Of a DNA stretch of 64,000 nucleotides, positions 25,701-41,100 are shown piece after piece (within the stretch, counting starts at the first letter, position 1; every line of letters starts with the position of its first letter). The DNA is from a virus. The notes under the pieces were generated by a model. That model saw nothing but the letters and a program-made list of their open reading frames with translations. It ran no database searches and had not been told where the DNA came from. Where the stretch lies: the IMG/VR virus record IMGVR_UViG_3300024346_003797, positions 1-64,000 of that record. One strand, 5' to 3'. Made by a program: the position numbers and the translations under genes.

Positions 25701-26155
25701 CAATCAATGAATTATCACAAGCATATGGATCATTAAATGATTATAAGATGTTGAGTGATAGTGTGATTTTAAACAGTGTAGTTTTCTTACCATTATTTGG
25801 ACCTAAAGCTCCAACACAGTTACGAGCAACTATTAAAGTTATTAAAGCAAGCAATACTAATGCCAGTGATAGTGAAATTCGTAGTGCAGTTCTCTCTGCT
25901 ATGAATACCTATTTTAGTATTAATAATTGGACATTTGGTGATACATTTTACTTCAGTGAACTAAGCGCATATCTACATTCACAAGTAGGTGAGTTAATAA
26001 GTTCTGCTGTGTTAGTTCCAAATGACCCAACAATGAACTTTGGTGATTTGTATGAAATTAAGGCTGCCCCATATGAGATTTTTGCAAATGGTGCAACAGC
26101 AAATGATGTTGTTGTTATTGCCGCATTGACTCCCGCCGAATTACAAATAAGATAA
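22751..26155 (+). CDS. 6: Baseplate wedge protein gp6
   Basis: This 1134-residue protein is the gp6 wedge component (baseplate J family) that forms the inner ring of the baseplate. The N-terminus shows DVMAFMGQGLAFRSDLNARE and FIDTAERRDSVVKLANLVSY, highly characteristic of gp6. It is longer than T4 gp6 (660 residues), with an insertion-rich middle (about 450-900). The C-terminus contains the typical gp6/J-like TQLRATIKVIKASNTNASDSE region. Confidence 0.95.
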   Translation: MATSSRQSALFGVNDWKAIYQTFREADFRSYDYETLRKSFIDYLRVYYPETFNDYIESSEFIALLDVMAFMGQGLAFRSDLNARENFIDTAERRDSVVKLANLVSYTPKRNIAGQGYIKVTSIQTSENITDLNGFNLSNQTVLWNDPANVNWLEQFNTIINATLINTQRIGRPGNTAQLLGIKTDEYAINIPPANLPIIPFTAVVDNQTMNFELVSATSLNEDYVYEIPPAPSGRMNMLYRNDKLGYGSPNTGFFFYFKQGNLQNFDFNLAQQIANQVVDIDIQGINNTDTWLYQLSTDNSSAVNRTLWNQVENVYADAYLQTENSVRRIFSVGSRFNDQVSYVFGDGVFSEIPVGSFRAYVRAGNALTYTIDPTEMQNLSVTISYISRVGRTETLTLGLELQTPVSTAQARETLANIKQRAPTRYYTQNRMVNGEDYNNFPYTLYSSIIKSKAINRSSVGVSKNLDLLDPTGKYSSTNSFANDGGMYQDSTNGNVLLTITTTGDIITFLTNTLAVLLGSEPGSLVGDNRARQYYIQNYTRYPVNTASGDGTVYWEDQTVDANSITGYFFNINGSANTPIPVGTYSTYNMKYATKGAMIKFIAPSGYYFNESSRLVSGIAGPSDRSYIWTTVLNVIGDGYNNGEGAFSNGTGPITLNGYVPQGAIVSTILPAFDNSLPNIVLQECRVRMELNQSFSLIFDNSLTIAQDRWSIGAYNASNYFVNFESVGNNRYSVAYRSLAYYFGSVADTRFTYETGKLVYDPFSGKILQDYVKVLATNTQPGSNYPLAMPVPVSIIGQTVESDGYVNDFEVEVSSIDVNDRTIITNPDFFTEVTGYVNGNTNIGVYTFFELVQDAINLSRYQLIESSSVVYQYATKTQVEVVKYEYPEGQLFYAYTDNLFYTTIQDQTINTPYYIVTEQPQYSMKPGRQGLQFQYRHNSNNTTRIDPATTNIIDLYVVTQAYYTAYQNWLQDITDTVPMPDKPTINELSQAYGSLNDYKMLSDSVILNSVVFLPLFGPKAPTQLRATIKVIKASNTNASDSEIRSAVLSAMNTYFSINNWTFGDTFYFSELSAYLHSQVGELISSAVLVPNDPTMNFGDLYEIKAAPYEIFANGATANDVVVIAALTPAELQIR

Positions 26156-26181
26156 GTACTATATAACCTTAGAGAGAAATA

Positions 26182-29100
26182 ATGGCAACAAGAATTAGAA
26201 CACTGAATTTTCTACCTGAAATATTTAAAACAACTACAAATAGTCAATTTTTAAATGCGACATTAGATCAGATTGTAGATCAACCTAATGTTAAAAGAAT
26301 TGAAGGTTACATAGGTAGCAGGTTTGGTTATGGTGTCAATGCAAAGAACTATTATGTCACTGAACCTACTAAAACTAGAACAGATTATCAACTAGATCCC
26401 GGAGTAGTATTTCTTAAGAAAGATACAAATACCGCACAAGATTTTATTAGTTATCCGGGCATCATCGATGGATTAGAGTTGGAAGGTGCGGTAGTTAATA
26501 ATAATAATAGGCTATTTACTAGTCAGTTCTATTCTTGGGATAGCTTTACTGACTTAGATAAGATTATTAACTTTAATCAATATTATTGGATTCCAGAAGG
26601 ACCAGATGCAGTAACAGTTAGTACAGAAACAGTTTATAACGCTACTGATTACATTGTAACAAGTACATCAAATGGATATTTAATTACAGCAGACGGCGCA
26701 TCTCAAGGTTCTATCAACCCGTCTATCACATTATTACGTGGTGGCACTTACCGCTTTAGCGTAAATCAAAATAGTCAGTTTTGGATTCAAGGTATGCCTG
26801 GAGTTACTGGGTATGATCCAGCACAACCGAACGTACAAACACGTGATGTACTAGGTGTAGATAATAATGGAACAGAAGTTGGTGTAGTAACATTCACCGT
26901 ACCATTCAAAAACGCACAAGATGAATATAACTTTCCTGGCAATAACCGTGTTGATGTAGTATCAACACTTGCGTTTGATGACGTTAATGGGGTACTAGTT
27001 AGTAGTTTAACTAATGGTATTGATGGCATTACCTCGTTAGAAGGCTTAACATTAATGTTCTATAATACAGGTAGCCCATCTGTTATAGAAGCCGGATCAT
27101 TTATAGTTGGTAATACTTATAAAATAAATACCATTGGCACTACTGATTTTACCTTAATTGGAGCAACATCAAATACAGTAGGGGTCTCATTCATTGCAAC
27201 TGGTATAGGTACTGGCAATGGAAGTGCAAACTCACTAACTGGTTATGTATCAAAGTTTTATGATACTACACCGTTTGATGAAGACGGCGGATCTAGTTAT
27301 ACCCCTCCTGGTGACAGTTTGAATTTTGCAAACTTTGAAGGTGGATACTATACAGATATTGCATCAACATTTTATACTGTTACATATGAAGGTGACCCAT
27401 CCGATCCTGTTATTAGACTAGTTGAAGCTGGTACTATACCAGTAGAAGAAAGAATTACTGCAAACTATGGTCAAGAGTTTATTGGAAGAAGTTTTTATCT
27501 AAACACAAGTGACACTATAATATTAATACCTTACCTAAGTGCTATTTTAGATACGTTGTATTATCAAGACGGTACATCTGGTAATAAAGTAGGTCAAATT
27601 AGATTGATTGCTAGTAATACTACTAACCGTATTGACGTAGACACTGATATTATAGGTAAGAAAAACTATACTTCACCCAACGGCGTAGTATTTACTAATG
27701 GATTAAAAGTTATTTTTTCCGGTGAAATCTATCCCACTAGTTATGAAAACATTAGATATTATGTTGAGGGAGTGGGTACTGCAATTCAACTAGTTCCGGT
27801 TACAGATTTGGTAGCTCCGGAACCGTTCACCTCAGGCACATACATTCCGTTTGACACTACACCATATGATATTGGAAACTTTGATAGCAATTTATATGTT
27901 CCTGTAACTCCTGATTATATTACTATTGCTAGAAATAGTATTGATAAAAATCCATGGTCAAGAAGCAATCGATGGTTTCATATTGACGTAATTACAGCTA
28001 CTGCAACGTACAATAGTAATCCAGGATTAGTTACGTTATATGCTACTGCAAATAATAAAGCTAAACGTCCGGTCATTGAATTTTATCCTAATCTAAGATT
28101 ATTTGATGCAGGAGTTGTTGGCAAGGCACCTATTGACTTTATAGACTTTAGAACCACTGATGCATTAAATCAAGTAGCCGCACAAGAAAACTATTATCCT
28201 GATGTGGAAGTTTATACTACATATACTGGAACTATCAATGGAGTTACAGGTACAAGTACAACCGTAACTATACTTGCAAATAACGTCACTGGCGCATTTC
28301 AAGTTGGTCAGTATATTAATGACAGTACAAATATTCTTCCTAGAAATAGTCAAATAACTAATATTTCTGGAACTACAACTCTTACATTAACGGTAGAGTG
28401 GCTAGGTAGTCAAACAATAGGATCAACATCAGTCGCATCATTAATTGCCAATGATAATCAAAATGATGAGTATGCATTGTTTGATGGGGCACGTGTAGTT
28501 TTTGCTGCCGATAATAATCAAGATGTTAAAAATAAAATATATGTTTCTAGATTTTCTACATTAACAGAAGGTGGTACTCCAGTAATCACCTTGACTGAAG
28601 CTGAAGATGGTTTAGTATTACCTGATGAACAAACAGTTGCATTTAGAGGTTTCAATTATCAAGGTATGGATTTTTACTTTGACGGTATTGATTGGATAGA
28701 AGGTCAACAAAAAACTACCGTAAATCAACCACCATTGTTTGACATATTTGATGAGAACAATATAAGTTTTGGTAACAGTGATGTATATGTAGGTACATCA
28801 TTCACTGGTAATAAATTATTTGCGTATGGACTAGGCATAGGTTCTGATGATCCTGTATTAGGTTTCCCATTGCAATACAGTTCTATTGACAATGTGGGAG
28901 ATATTAGTTTTGATGTTTCATTAAACTCTGCAACATTTAACTATGTTAGTGGTACAACTCCTATTACACAAAAAGTTAACACGGGATACGTATATAATTA
29001 TACAGATTTAATCACATCAATACGTCAATTAGGCTGGCAAACTGCAATTGCACCTAGTGTGCAATATCAAATATTTGAGTTTGATTATTTTGCAAGTAAC

Positions 29101-32100
29101 CCAACTAGCACATTCACATGTGATATTGCTAAACTAGCAGATAGTGACAGTGCATGGCCTACAATACAAGTTTTTGTAAATAACCAAATACAAGATACTA
29201 GCAATTATACAGTAACTACAACTTCTTCACAAACTATTGTGACGTTGGCTGTACCTAATCCATTAATAGATACAGTAGTTGAAATCTCAGTATTAAGTGA
29301 CCAAGTAAGCGAAACTGCATATTACGGTATACCTATTAATTTAAATAACAACCCATTAAATGCCGACGTTACAAATGTTAACGTTGGTGATATACGTGGA
29401 CAATATCAAAGTAGTTTCTACAATAATCCTAACACAACCGGCGAAGTATTTGGACCAAACAACTATCGTGATTTAGGAAACATGGTTCCATATGGTAATA
29501 GAATTATCCAAAACAGCGCAAGCTTAGTATTACCGGGCGCATTCTTACGCAAACAGAACCATAACTTATTCAATGCATTACTATATAATAGCAGAGAGTA
29601 TATTACATTTAAGACGTTATTAGTAGACACAGTTAATAACACAGAATACAATGTTTATACTTCACCATCTACAATGTTAGATGATGCACTAGACCAGATA
29701 ACTAAATCAAAATCCGATAGTAATAGTTTCTTTTGGAGTGATATGTTGCCAAGTAAGGCAGCATACATTACCAATACATATAGTTTTGCAAATGCATTAG
29801 ATGTAAGTATATATCCATTAAGTAAGGTGTATAATTTTGATACTGCTAATTATAACGGCGTGTTAGTATATTTGACTACATCCGCTGGTATAACTTCTCA
29901 GTTAATTCGTAATGTTGATTATACAGTAAGCAGTACTAGTCCATCATTGACAGTAACACTAGATTTGGCTCCTGGTGATCAAATTACCATTAAGGAATAT
30001 AATCAAACTTATGGTTCATATGTTCCAAACACTCCTACTAAGTTGGGATTATATCCAGCAACAATACCAGCAGTAGTATTAGATATTAATTATAATCAAC
30101 CTACATATTTTATTGTAGGGCATGATGGTTCATATAATAAATTATATGGGGATTACATTGATGGTAGATTAATTGATTTTAGAGACCAAGTGTTATTAGA
30201 ATATGAAACACGTGTATATAATAACTTAAAACTAAGCAACGTTATACCTATTCAGGCATATGAAGTTATGCCCGGCTTCTTTAGAGATACCGATTATAGT
30301 TATGATGAGATACTAGAAATATATTCTAGTAGCTTTTTAAACTGGGTAGGACAAAATAGAATCAACTACAAAAAACAGTTTTATAATACCAATAATGAAT
30401 ATACCTATAACTATAACGTAAGTGGTAATAAAATAAACAGAGAAGTTATACCTCAAGGATATTGGAGAGGTATATATGAATATTTCTATGACACTAGCAA
30501 TCCGGATACTTATCCATGGGAAATGCTTGGCTTCACCGATCAGCCTACATGGTGGCAAACACGTTACGGACCTGCACCATATACAAGTGATAACTTAGTA
30601 TTATGGAATGATTTAGCACAGGGTATCGATTGGAATAACGGCAACCCTGTTGTTATACCAAAAGCAGTTCGCCCACAATTATTACAAGTATTGCCAGTAG
30701 ATAGCGCAGGTAATTTAGTATCACCATTCGTATCTATTGTAGGTAATTACAGCAACACATCATTTAACCGTGATTGGAAAGTTGGTGATGTGGGTCCAGC
30801 AGAATTCTCATATCGCAGAAGTAGTAGCTGGCCTTTTGACTTAATGCGTATATTAGCATTGACTAAGCCTGCTGAGTTTTTTAATTTAGGGGTTGATGTT
30901 GACAATTACAAATACAATGAAGAATTTAATCAATACTTGGTTAATAATCGCAGTCACCTAGTCATCAGTGATGTAGAAATATACGGCAATGGAATTGCTA
31001 AAACAAGTTATATCAACTGGGTAGTTGACTTTGAGAAACAAGTTGGTATAGATGCAACAACAAATATTACAGAATTATTAGATAATATTGACGTTAGGTT
31101 AGTATATCGTGTAGCAGGATTTAGTGATAAAAACTTATTAAAATTCTATGTTGAAAAATCTACAGCAAATAGCAATAACAGTAGTTTATTAATTCCCGAT
31201 GAAAGCTATCAGGTACTGCTATATGATAACCAACCCTTTGACCGTATTACGTACAGCGGGGTAGTAATTCAATTAACAGATCAGGGCTACTATAAGGTAT
31301 ATGGCAATAGTCAAACTAATGCATACTTTAATGTATTGCTACCTAAAATTAATGGTAGATATGAAAGAGTATCTGTTCAAGGCTTAAGCGTTCAACTAGC
31401 CACAGACTATTACTCTAATCCTACATTGGTTGCGTATGGCACAGAATTTTATAACGTACAAGAAGTAGCACAATTCCTAGAGAGTTATGGTAGATACTTA
31501 GCAAGTCAGGGTGTGTTGTTTGACCAAATAGAATCTGGATTAGAAGTAAGCTGGAGACAAATGGTTGCTGAATATTTATATTGGGCACAAACTGGTTGGG
31601 AATCAGGCAGTATTGTTAATATAAATCCTGCGGCATCATTCCTCTCTATCAATAAAGATAGTTATATTGTACAACCATTGACGTTACAACAACAAAACTT
31701 TGTGTTAAATCAAAACTTATATCCAATACAAAGCACTGATTTAAGTATTGTACGTGATGGTACATTATTCTCTGCACAACCACTAAATCAAGGTGATACT
31801 ATTGCGTATGGTCAATTTAATATTAGTAACTTTGAACATGGCATTGTCTTTGACAACGTTACATTATTTGACGATGTGATTTACAACCTAACAACTGGCT
31901 TACGACAAAATCGTATTAACGTTCGTGGCACAAAAACTGCTGACTGGAATGGTACAGTTGATGCTCAAGGTTTTATTCTTAATCAAGACAACATACTTGA
32001 TTGGAGCAAAGAAGTTAAGTATACTACAGGATCAATCGTCAAATACAAGAACAAATACTGGATTGCTATTACCATCATTCAAGCAAAAGCTGTATTTGAT

Positions 32101-35100
32101 GAACGTGAATGGAAAGAAACAGATTATAACGAAATACAAAAAGGCTTATTACCTAACACCAGTACACGTTCATATGAATCTACATTGTACTATGATGTAA
32201 ATCGTGCTAACTTAGAAAATGATGCTGACTTGTTAAGCTTTAGTTTGATTGGCTATCGCCCACGTAATTATTTGGCTCTTGCTGATTTAACAGATATTAC
32301 ACAGATTAATGTCTATAAAAACTTTATTAAGAATAAAGGAACAATGAATGCAGTTAGTGCATTTAAGGGAGCTAATTTACCACAAGGTGGTATTGATTAT
32401 GATGTGTATGAAAACTGGGCTATTAAATCAGGTGAGTTTGGTGGTGTATTAAATAGCAACTTCATTGACTTCAAGCTTAATGAAACATTATTAACAGGTA
32501 ATCCAAGTATTGTTGGATTAACAAATGGTGTATCAACTGATGGTGTACAACAAGAAGTACCTTTATATAGTATATATAACTATGGTAGACCAATAAATTC
32601 TACTACTGTTCTACCCACATTACCAACTGATACCCCTTCAACACTGTTCCCTTATGCAGGTTATGCTAATTTTAATGATATGCGTATTGCCGCATATTAT
32701 TATTTTAACTTAGCAAATAGTACATCTCCTAGTGGAGAGGTAGTACCTTTAGCAAGACTATACGTGGGTCAATATGTTTGGATAGCCGATTACCAAGGTA
32801 CATGGCAAGTAATGACACCTATAAGTTTAGGTGCAATCATATTTGCTAAAAACAATTTGAACGGTACTGCAACAATTACATTCAGTACACCTCATGGACT
32901 GACAAAATATCAGCCTTTTGCAATAGTTAATTTTAATGATAGTTTAAATGGTTATTACGTTGCTACAACTATAGTTGATCCAAACAATATTATTGTTAAT
33001 GTCACATTAGATCCTGCCATCACTACTATAACTGGTCAAGGCGTAGGATTTAGATTCCAATCGCAACGTGTAGATAACCCTAGTGATATTATTAATTTAC
33101 CATTACTGAATAATGAATTTGTTAAAAATAAGGTATGGGTAGATACTAATACTGACGGAAGTTGGGCAGTATATCGTAAATCTATTAATTATGCATATGA
33201 TTCCGAACTAGTTAAAGACGGATCAGAAACATTTGGTAGTGCAGTCGCATATACTGATAGTTTGGGTTATTTAGTTGGGGATGCAGATGCAGGTGTTGTG
33301 TATCGTTATAGCTTTAATGACTTATTCAACCAATATTTGTTAACTCAAACATTAACACAAACATCTTCATTTGGAACAACAATTGCATATGCAGATGATA
33401 TATTTGTAATATCTCAACCTACAGGTGCAAGCACAGTTTACATTTACCAACTAGTTGTTAACACTACAGTAGATGCTTTACAATCATTTCAAACAGCAAT
33501 AACAGCACCAGGTGGTGTTACTGAATGGGGAAGAGCAATTGCAATTTCAGGTGATAAGAACTGGTTATATATTTCTGCAGTAACATCGTCAGCTAGTTTA
33601 GTTTATGTATATCAACTATCTGCCGTAACAGATGAATATGAGTTATCTACTACAATCGATTTTGGATTACCTAATACTGATAATTTTGGCTATTCGTTAG
33701 CTACTGATTATTATGGCGATACTATAATAATTGGTGCACCTACAAAACAATATGATAGCAGTACCAGTAACTGGGGCTATACATATGTTTATGATAGAAC
33801 AGTACAAAATGATGAAGCACAATATACTAGTTTACCTGACGTTCCTCAAACATTCGCAATGGCTTGGACACCGTCGACTACAACTATTACAGCAACTGCA
33901 AGTGATGCAGGTACAGATCGTTTTACATGTGCAGATAGCTCATCGTTGGTAGTAGGTAGTCCAATCGTATTTACCGGTACTGTATATGGTGGTGTTTCTT
34001 TAAATACTGTATATTACATATTAGCTAAACCAACAGGCACTACATTTACTATATCGACCGAGCGTAGTGGAACTATATTACCATTAAGTACTGATACCGG
34101 GTCTATGTCTGTTGTACAACAAAATGATAGTTTATTAGTAAATGTTAACGGAACACTAATAACAGACAATAATTATAGTATAATAGGTTCTACCTTTAAT
34201 GTGTACAGTTCATTAAATGCAGGTGATATTGTTACTATAAGTGGTAACAACTTTGTATTAGCTCAAACGTTAACTACCGAGACTACTCCTAGAATTGGAG
34301 TACAGTTTGGTACTAGCATTGACACAACTACATATGCAACTGAAATACTAGTTGGTGCACCCTTTGAGATTAACAGTCAAAACCAAGAAGGTGCAGTATA
34401 TCGTTATACCAATGGTGGTAGCAAATATGGTATGGTAATCGGTACCAGTAATTGTGCAATCACTACAAGTAGAACTATATTAATTAATGGCTATATGGTT
34501 GTGTTACCTGCTGGTAATGCAACTACATCTGCTACTGCTATTAATCAATCAAATATAACTAATGTTTATGCTACTGCATTAGATGGTAAATTGATTATCA
34601 GTTTAATAGATAATGCATTGGCATTAGTTAATGATAAACTTAATATTACCTCATTAGCAACTGCTACATGGGCAGAGTTAGGATTTAACCAATATACTCA
34701 AACTCAAGTTATTAACGATCCGCATGTTCAAGGTACTACTCAGTTTGGTAATGTAGTTAAGTTTAATGAGTTTGACTCATTTATTGTTAGTGCACCTACT
34801 GCTACACGTTATGAAGCAACTACGTTTGATGCATCGGATGATGACAACTATGACAATGACACATTATTTGACAATAATGCCACTCAGTGGGTAGACACAT
34901 ATAGAAATGCCGGAGCAGTTTATATGTTTGATTATTTAGGTGTATATAATGAAACATTAGCTAACTGTGGTAACTTTGTATATGCTCAGAGTGTAAACGA
35001 CATTAATGAAACATTTGGTAGTCAACCCATGTATGGTCATGCATTAGAGTTTAATGCATCGCAAGTGGTTATAGGTACACCAGACTTTAAACCGGACACT

Positions 35101-38100
35101 GTTGCAGGACAAATTGTAACTTATACTAATGCTACCGGTGCTACTGATTGGAGTGTATATAGAAGCTCAAGTCCAGTTGTTGACATTGACAGAATACAAA
35201 ATATTCAGTTATACAGTGCGTTGACTAATAACACATTAGATAATTTAGATTATATCGATCCATTACAAGGAAAAATATTAGGGTCAGTAAGACAAAACAT
35301 TGATGTTGTATCTAATGCAGACCCTGCAGGTTATAACTCACCTAACAAACCATTAGGAACAATAGTTTGGGGTGCCGCACAAGTTGGTCAATTGTGGTTC
35401 AATACAAGTACAACTCGTTTTGTAAATTATCATCAAAATGACGTAGTATATGATAGTAAATGGTGGGGGCAAGTATTCCCAGGCAGTGATGTTACAGTGT
35501 ATAGTTGGATAACAAGTAATGTTCCTCCTGCTCTGTATACAGGGCCTGGTACAGCATATGATATTGATTCATATGCTATAGAATATATGTTAAATTCTAC
35601 TGGTGTATTGACGCCGGTATATTTCTATTGGGTACGTAATACCAATATTGTGTTCACTAAAACTGGAAAAACACTATCAGACAGTATTATACAGATGTAC
35701 ATCACTTCGCCTATAAACTCTGGTATAAGTTATTTCGCTCCTTTAGAACAAGGCATTTATGCTTTGTATAACTGTGGAGAAAACATCAACGGAACTGATA
35801 CAGTATTACATATTGGATATAGTACAGGCACAAATGATGATACATCACACAGTGTATATAACTTAATACGCACTAACTATGCTGATGATTTCTTACCTGG
35901 ATTACCAGAAGTATCACATACTCATACTATAAATCATGGCACTAATAACACTACTACAGGAATTCCAGAATCATTGTATGATAGAATGTTAGATAGCTTG
36001 TGCGGAGTAGATGAATCCGGTGGTGTTGTCCCCGATCCATATTTACCTAAACCAGTACAGTCTGGTATATATGCTAGACCAAGACAAAGCTTCTTTGTTA
36101 ATAGATTCCTTGCATTGAAAAACTATTTGACTTATGCTAACGAAGTGTTAGCACAATATCCTATAACTGAAACAAGAAACGCTAGCTTTTTAAATGCAAA
36201 AAATCCAACTATAATAGAAACTATTGTTGCTGGCAATTGTCAAGCTAATACAATATATACTATTGTAACTGTAGGTGATGTTGATTGGACTAGTATAGGT
36301 GCATCAAGTAATACAGTGGGAGTTACATTTACTGCTACTGGACCTGCTACCGGTTCTAGTAGAAATACAGGTACTGCATCGTTCTTAGCATTTACAGAAG
36401 GCGCCAAGTATAATACACCTGACTATTGGAGTTATATAAATTGGTGGGCAACCGGATATGACAATAATACAAAATCAGCGTTACAAGTTCCTATCTATGC
36501 AGACTTGGCTACAGTTGATGCAAGTCCCGGTTTAATAGTTACAGTTACTGCAAACGGTGACGGTAAATCAGAAACCTATGTTTATACTAATTTAGGTATA
36601 TGGGAACGTATTGGCTTACAAGATGGTACAATTGCATTTGACTCAAGCTTATGGGATTATAAAACAGCACGTTTAGGATTTGGTGATAACTTCTTTGACA
36701 CAACTCCTTATGATTTGTACCCTTCGCAAGAAACACGCAACATTACACGTGCATTAAATGAAGAAATCTATACTAACGAATTATTGATTTTTAGAAACAA
36801 GAGCTTGATTTTATTATTTGAGTATATTCAAAGTGAAACAATCGAGTCACAAAATTATTTGCCATGGTTAAATAAAACGTCATTTATTGATGTAGCACAC
36901 ACCATTCGTGACTTACGACCAATTGAAGTATATCAATCAGATAACCAAGATTTCTTGTCAGGATATATTAACGAAGTAAAACCATACCATGTAGTTATCA
37001 AAGAGTTCTTGTTTAAATATACAGGCACAGATGTATATGCAGGTATTATTACTGATTTTGATTTACCAGCACAATATAATACGTCAGTAGAGCAGTTTAT
37101 TACTCCTGAGTTAGTTTATGCTAACCCAAGTTCAGCTAATCAATATTTACCTACAGATCCTATATGGCAAACAGCTCCGTATAGTGAATGGTTTAATAAC
37201 TATGGATTAAGTATTACTGGTGTAAACAACTATCAAATCACAGTATTAGCATCATATATTTCACTAAACGCTGGTTCGTTTGCAGTAGATAATGCATACG
37301 GTTTCCCAATTAACGGCACTATACTTATTGGTGATGAGTTGATAGGATACTCAAGCGTAGATAGGTCAAATAATACATTAACTGGGTTAACAAGAGGGGT
37401 AGACGGAACACCAATCACAGCACATATACCCGGTGAAATTATTTCAATGGATTTACCTGCAGTATTGTTATTAGACGGTGGGCGTGGCTACACTGAACCA
37501 CCTAGAATAACCGCATATATTGACACTACGATATATCCTGAACCAAGACGCCCTGCAGTACTACAAGCAGTAATGAGTTTGGACTCAATATTAAGTGTGA
37601 ATGTAATTGATCCGGGCGATGGTTATGCAGTATTACCGCAAATCATTATAGATCCTTCTATCTTAATTCCTTTTACTGCAAATAATGTTGACACCTTAAC
37701 AAGTACAATAGCGTTACCCGCACCATTATTACAAACAGGCGATTTAGTAAAATATACAGTAGGTGCTAGTACTACCGCAGTTGGTGGATTAGATACTGAC
37801 CAGTATTACTATGTTGGAGTATTGGAATCAACTCCTACGTTTAACATTGCATTATATACAACTTATAGAGATGCTGTTAACGATAGTGACCGTGTTATAT
37901 TGTTTGATGCCGGTACTGGAAACAATAACCTATTAAGTGTTAGTGCAAGAGCAAGCTGTATATCTACATCAATACCAATTCGTGAAAATATAATTACATT
38001 GCGATTTGATAGAACAACATATAATTCTCAAGTAACCGATTGGCAAGGTGGACAATTCTATGGTAGTTTCTATGCTGGATTGTTTAATAATAGTGAAAGA

Positions 38101-41100
38101 ATATCTAGTTCTAGTATTGGGTTACAATCAACACAACCACCAATTGATACAATTTTAGCAAGTGCTCAAGGTGCAGTGTTTGAAGTAGAAGGTGTTACGA
38201 ATGACCAAACACTAGTGTGGAGTTCACGTACACGTAATGTCACACAAACTGTTGCATCTACTGATATCATTACTATTGAACCATCAACAGGTGGTGCACC
38301 AGACGAAGGTTTTGTAGGACCAACAACTGGCTTCTATGTTGATATGCCAGTTAAATTCCAAGGCGCAGTTGGCGCAAGTAATATAGTTAACGGTACAACA
38401 TATTATATAAAATCTATAATTAATGAAACTGATTTTACTATATCTGCAACTGTAGGTGGTGGATTATTTGCATTAGGTAATGCGACTATCAGCACAGCCG
38501 GATTATTGATGTATATAGGTGAAGTTACAAATACTGCGGTAGTTACACTATTCTACCCTGGTATATTAACTGCAACAGCTACTACCGCTACTACTAATAC
38601 AATATCAGTGCCGACAGTTGGTACTAATAATTTAGGTGGCACTAGTGGATTCTATCCTAATTTACCAGTATTCTTTACAGGAAATGTGTTTGGCGGTGTG
38701 ATTGAAAATGAAACTTATTATGTAACAACTGTTATAAATGATGAGACATTTACAATGTCTACTAAAACTGACGCATTAACCATTAGTGTTAACTCAACTT
38801 CTGCAACAGGTAATGTTATCAACTGCACAAGTAGTGTTGGACTTTCTATTAATGACCCTATCATCTTTACTGATATATCAGTGGTATCGGGTACAACAAA
38901 TATTGTTGCAGGAACAACTTATTATGTAAGTGCGATAACTTCTAACTCACAGTTTGTAATATCTAGTGTAGTTAACGGTGGACCATTTAATCCCGGTACT
39001 AGTACTAGTACGATGACAGGTGTGGATCAAAAGGATATTGTACAATTAACAACTACAACCGGATCAATGACATGTAACGTTGGTTTACCAGTAAGTCCAG
39101 GACAAGTTACCGGACAACAGTTTACGTTCTATCCAACATCAACTACAACTGAAACAGTTACTGGAACTAACGGTAATCTAGTTGTAAGAACAATAGATAA
39201 TGCGCTTGCAAATGGAGATTATTTAAGTGTTACTTCACTAAGCGGTGGATTAACTAATATGTATATTAATATGCCAATCACTGTTGCTAGCAACTACGGT
39301 GGTTTAATAGGTGGTACTACATATTACATAAACGAGTTAGGCATTGTACAAAATGATGTAATTGCTACTACTGCTGGTAACTTACTAACATGTACTAGCA
39401 CAGCAGGTTTCTATGATGAAATGCCAATTATATTCAGCGGTACTGCATTAGGCGGATTAGTATTAGATACACTATACTATGTTATTGGATCTTCTATTAC
39501 TAGTACGCAGTTTAAAATATCAGAAACTGCAGGAGGCAGTGAAGTTGATTTGACTAGCGATAGTGGTGCTACTATGACTGCAACTGGTCAACCATATATT
39601 AAGGTATCAGCTACTAAAGGTGGAGGTGTATTCGCATTAACCAATGCAACAACTACGGTAGTAATGACACAAGCACCCACAGCAGTACCTGAATTTGATG
39701 TAAGTTGGGTATTAGGTGGATATACAATAAGCATAAACGATCCAGGTGAAGGATACACACTAGATAATACTATTACTATTTTAGGTACTGATTTAGGTGG
39801 AACAACTCCAGCTAATGATTTGGTTATGACAGTTAATACTATTGACACTATAACTGCAAATCCAAATAATGAGTTCTTACCATTAGAATCTAATGGCTCT
39901 ATTGAGTCAGTTATTGGTTCAGGAACACCTAACGCTACTGTAACACAATATTACTTAAAGGTTATATCTGCGTCAGAGTGTGAAGTATATAGTGATCCTT
40001 TATTACAGATACCCGTAAGTGGAATAAACTTCCCTTATACTACCGGTGATTATACATTACTTCCAGAACCGTTCTACTTCAATCAAAGCATTGTAAAATA
40101 CAATAACAATGTATATCAATGTATTGTAAGTAACAATGATGATGAGTTTATATTTGGTAAATGGGAGTTGTTATTAAGTGATAGTAGAAAACTAAATGCG
40201 TTAGATAGAATTGTTGGTTATTATCAACCAACAGTAAATATGCCGGGATTAGATTTAACACAGTTAGTAGATGGAATTACATATCCAAATAGTACATATA
40301 TGGGTAATGCATTTGCCCCTAATGATGAATATACATTGGACACTATATTACAAGACCAACAGTTTAATCCAACAGCAGTTAATACTACTGCAGTAGTTTG
40401 GAATGGTACAAGATATATTGCTGCCGCAAACACACCTGACTATTCCGATATTATTACAAGTGATACAGGTAGTACATGGGATTTTAATCAAATATCATCA
40501 CAACCGATAGGATTGTCTGACATAACTTATTCTGGTACAAAATATGTAATCAGTTCTACTAATATAGCAACTCCTATATTAATAAGTGATGACGGAGATA
40601 CATGGACTACTACTGGATTGGCAGCTAATACTGTATCAGTTACTAGTACTAGTTTAAATAGCGTTACATATCTAAATGGTTTATATATGGCAGCCGGTGA
40701 TATTATTGTATCAAGTTCGGATGCATATACATGGACAGAAAGATATAGATTTACTAACTCTGTATTATATGGAATACAAGGAATTGATATCAATAACTTT
40801 ACTGGATTTATTGCGGTAGGTTATGGTCCTGACTATAGTGTTATCCCGACAATAACTCAATCGGTTGTATTACGAAGCGTTAATGGTACTGTATGGAATA
40901 ATGTAACTCCATCGGGTTCAGCAGAAACAATGTATGGAGTAACTAGTGGCAATAACATTATTGTTATAGTTGGCGACAATGGTACTATCTTTACTAGTGT
41001 GAATGGTAGTAATTGGGTTGATACAAGTACTGGTAGTGACAATTTAAGAGATGTGGTATATTCTGACAGCCTCGGACTATTTGTTGCAGTTGGACAATCA

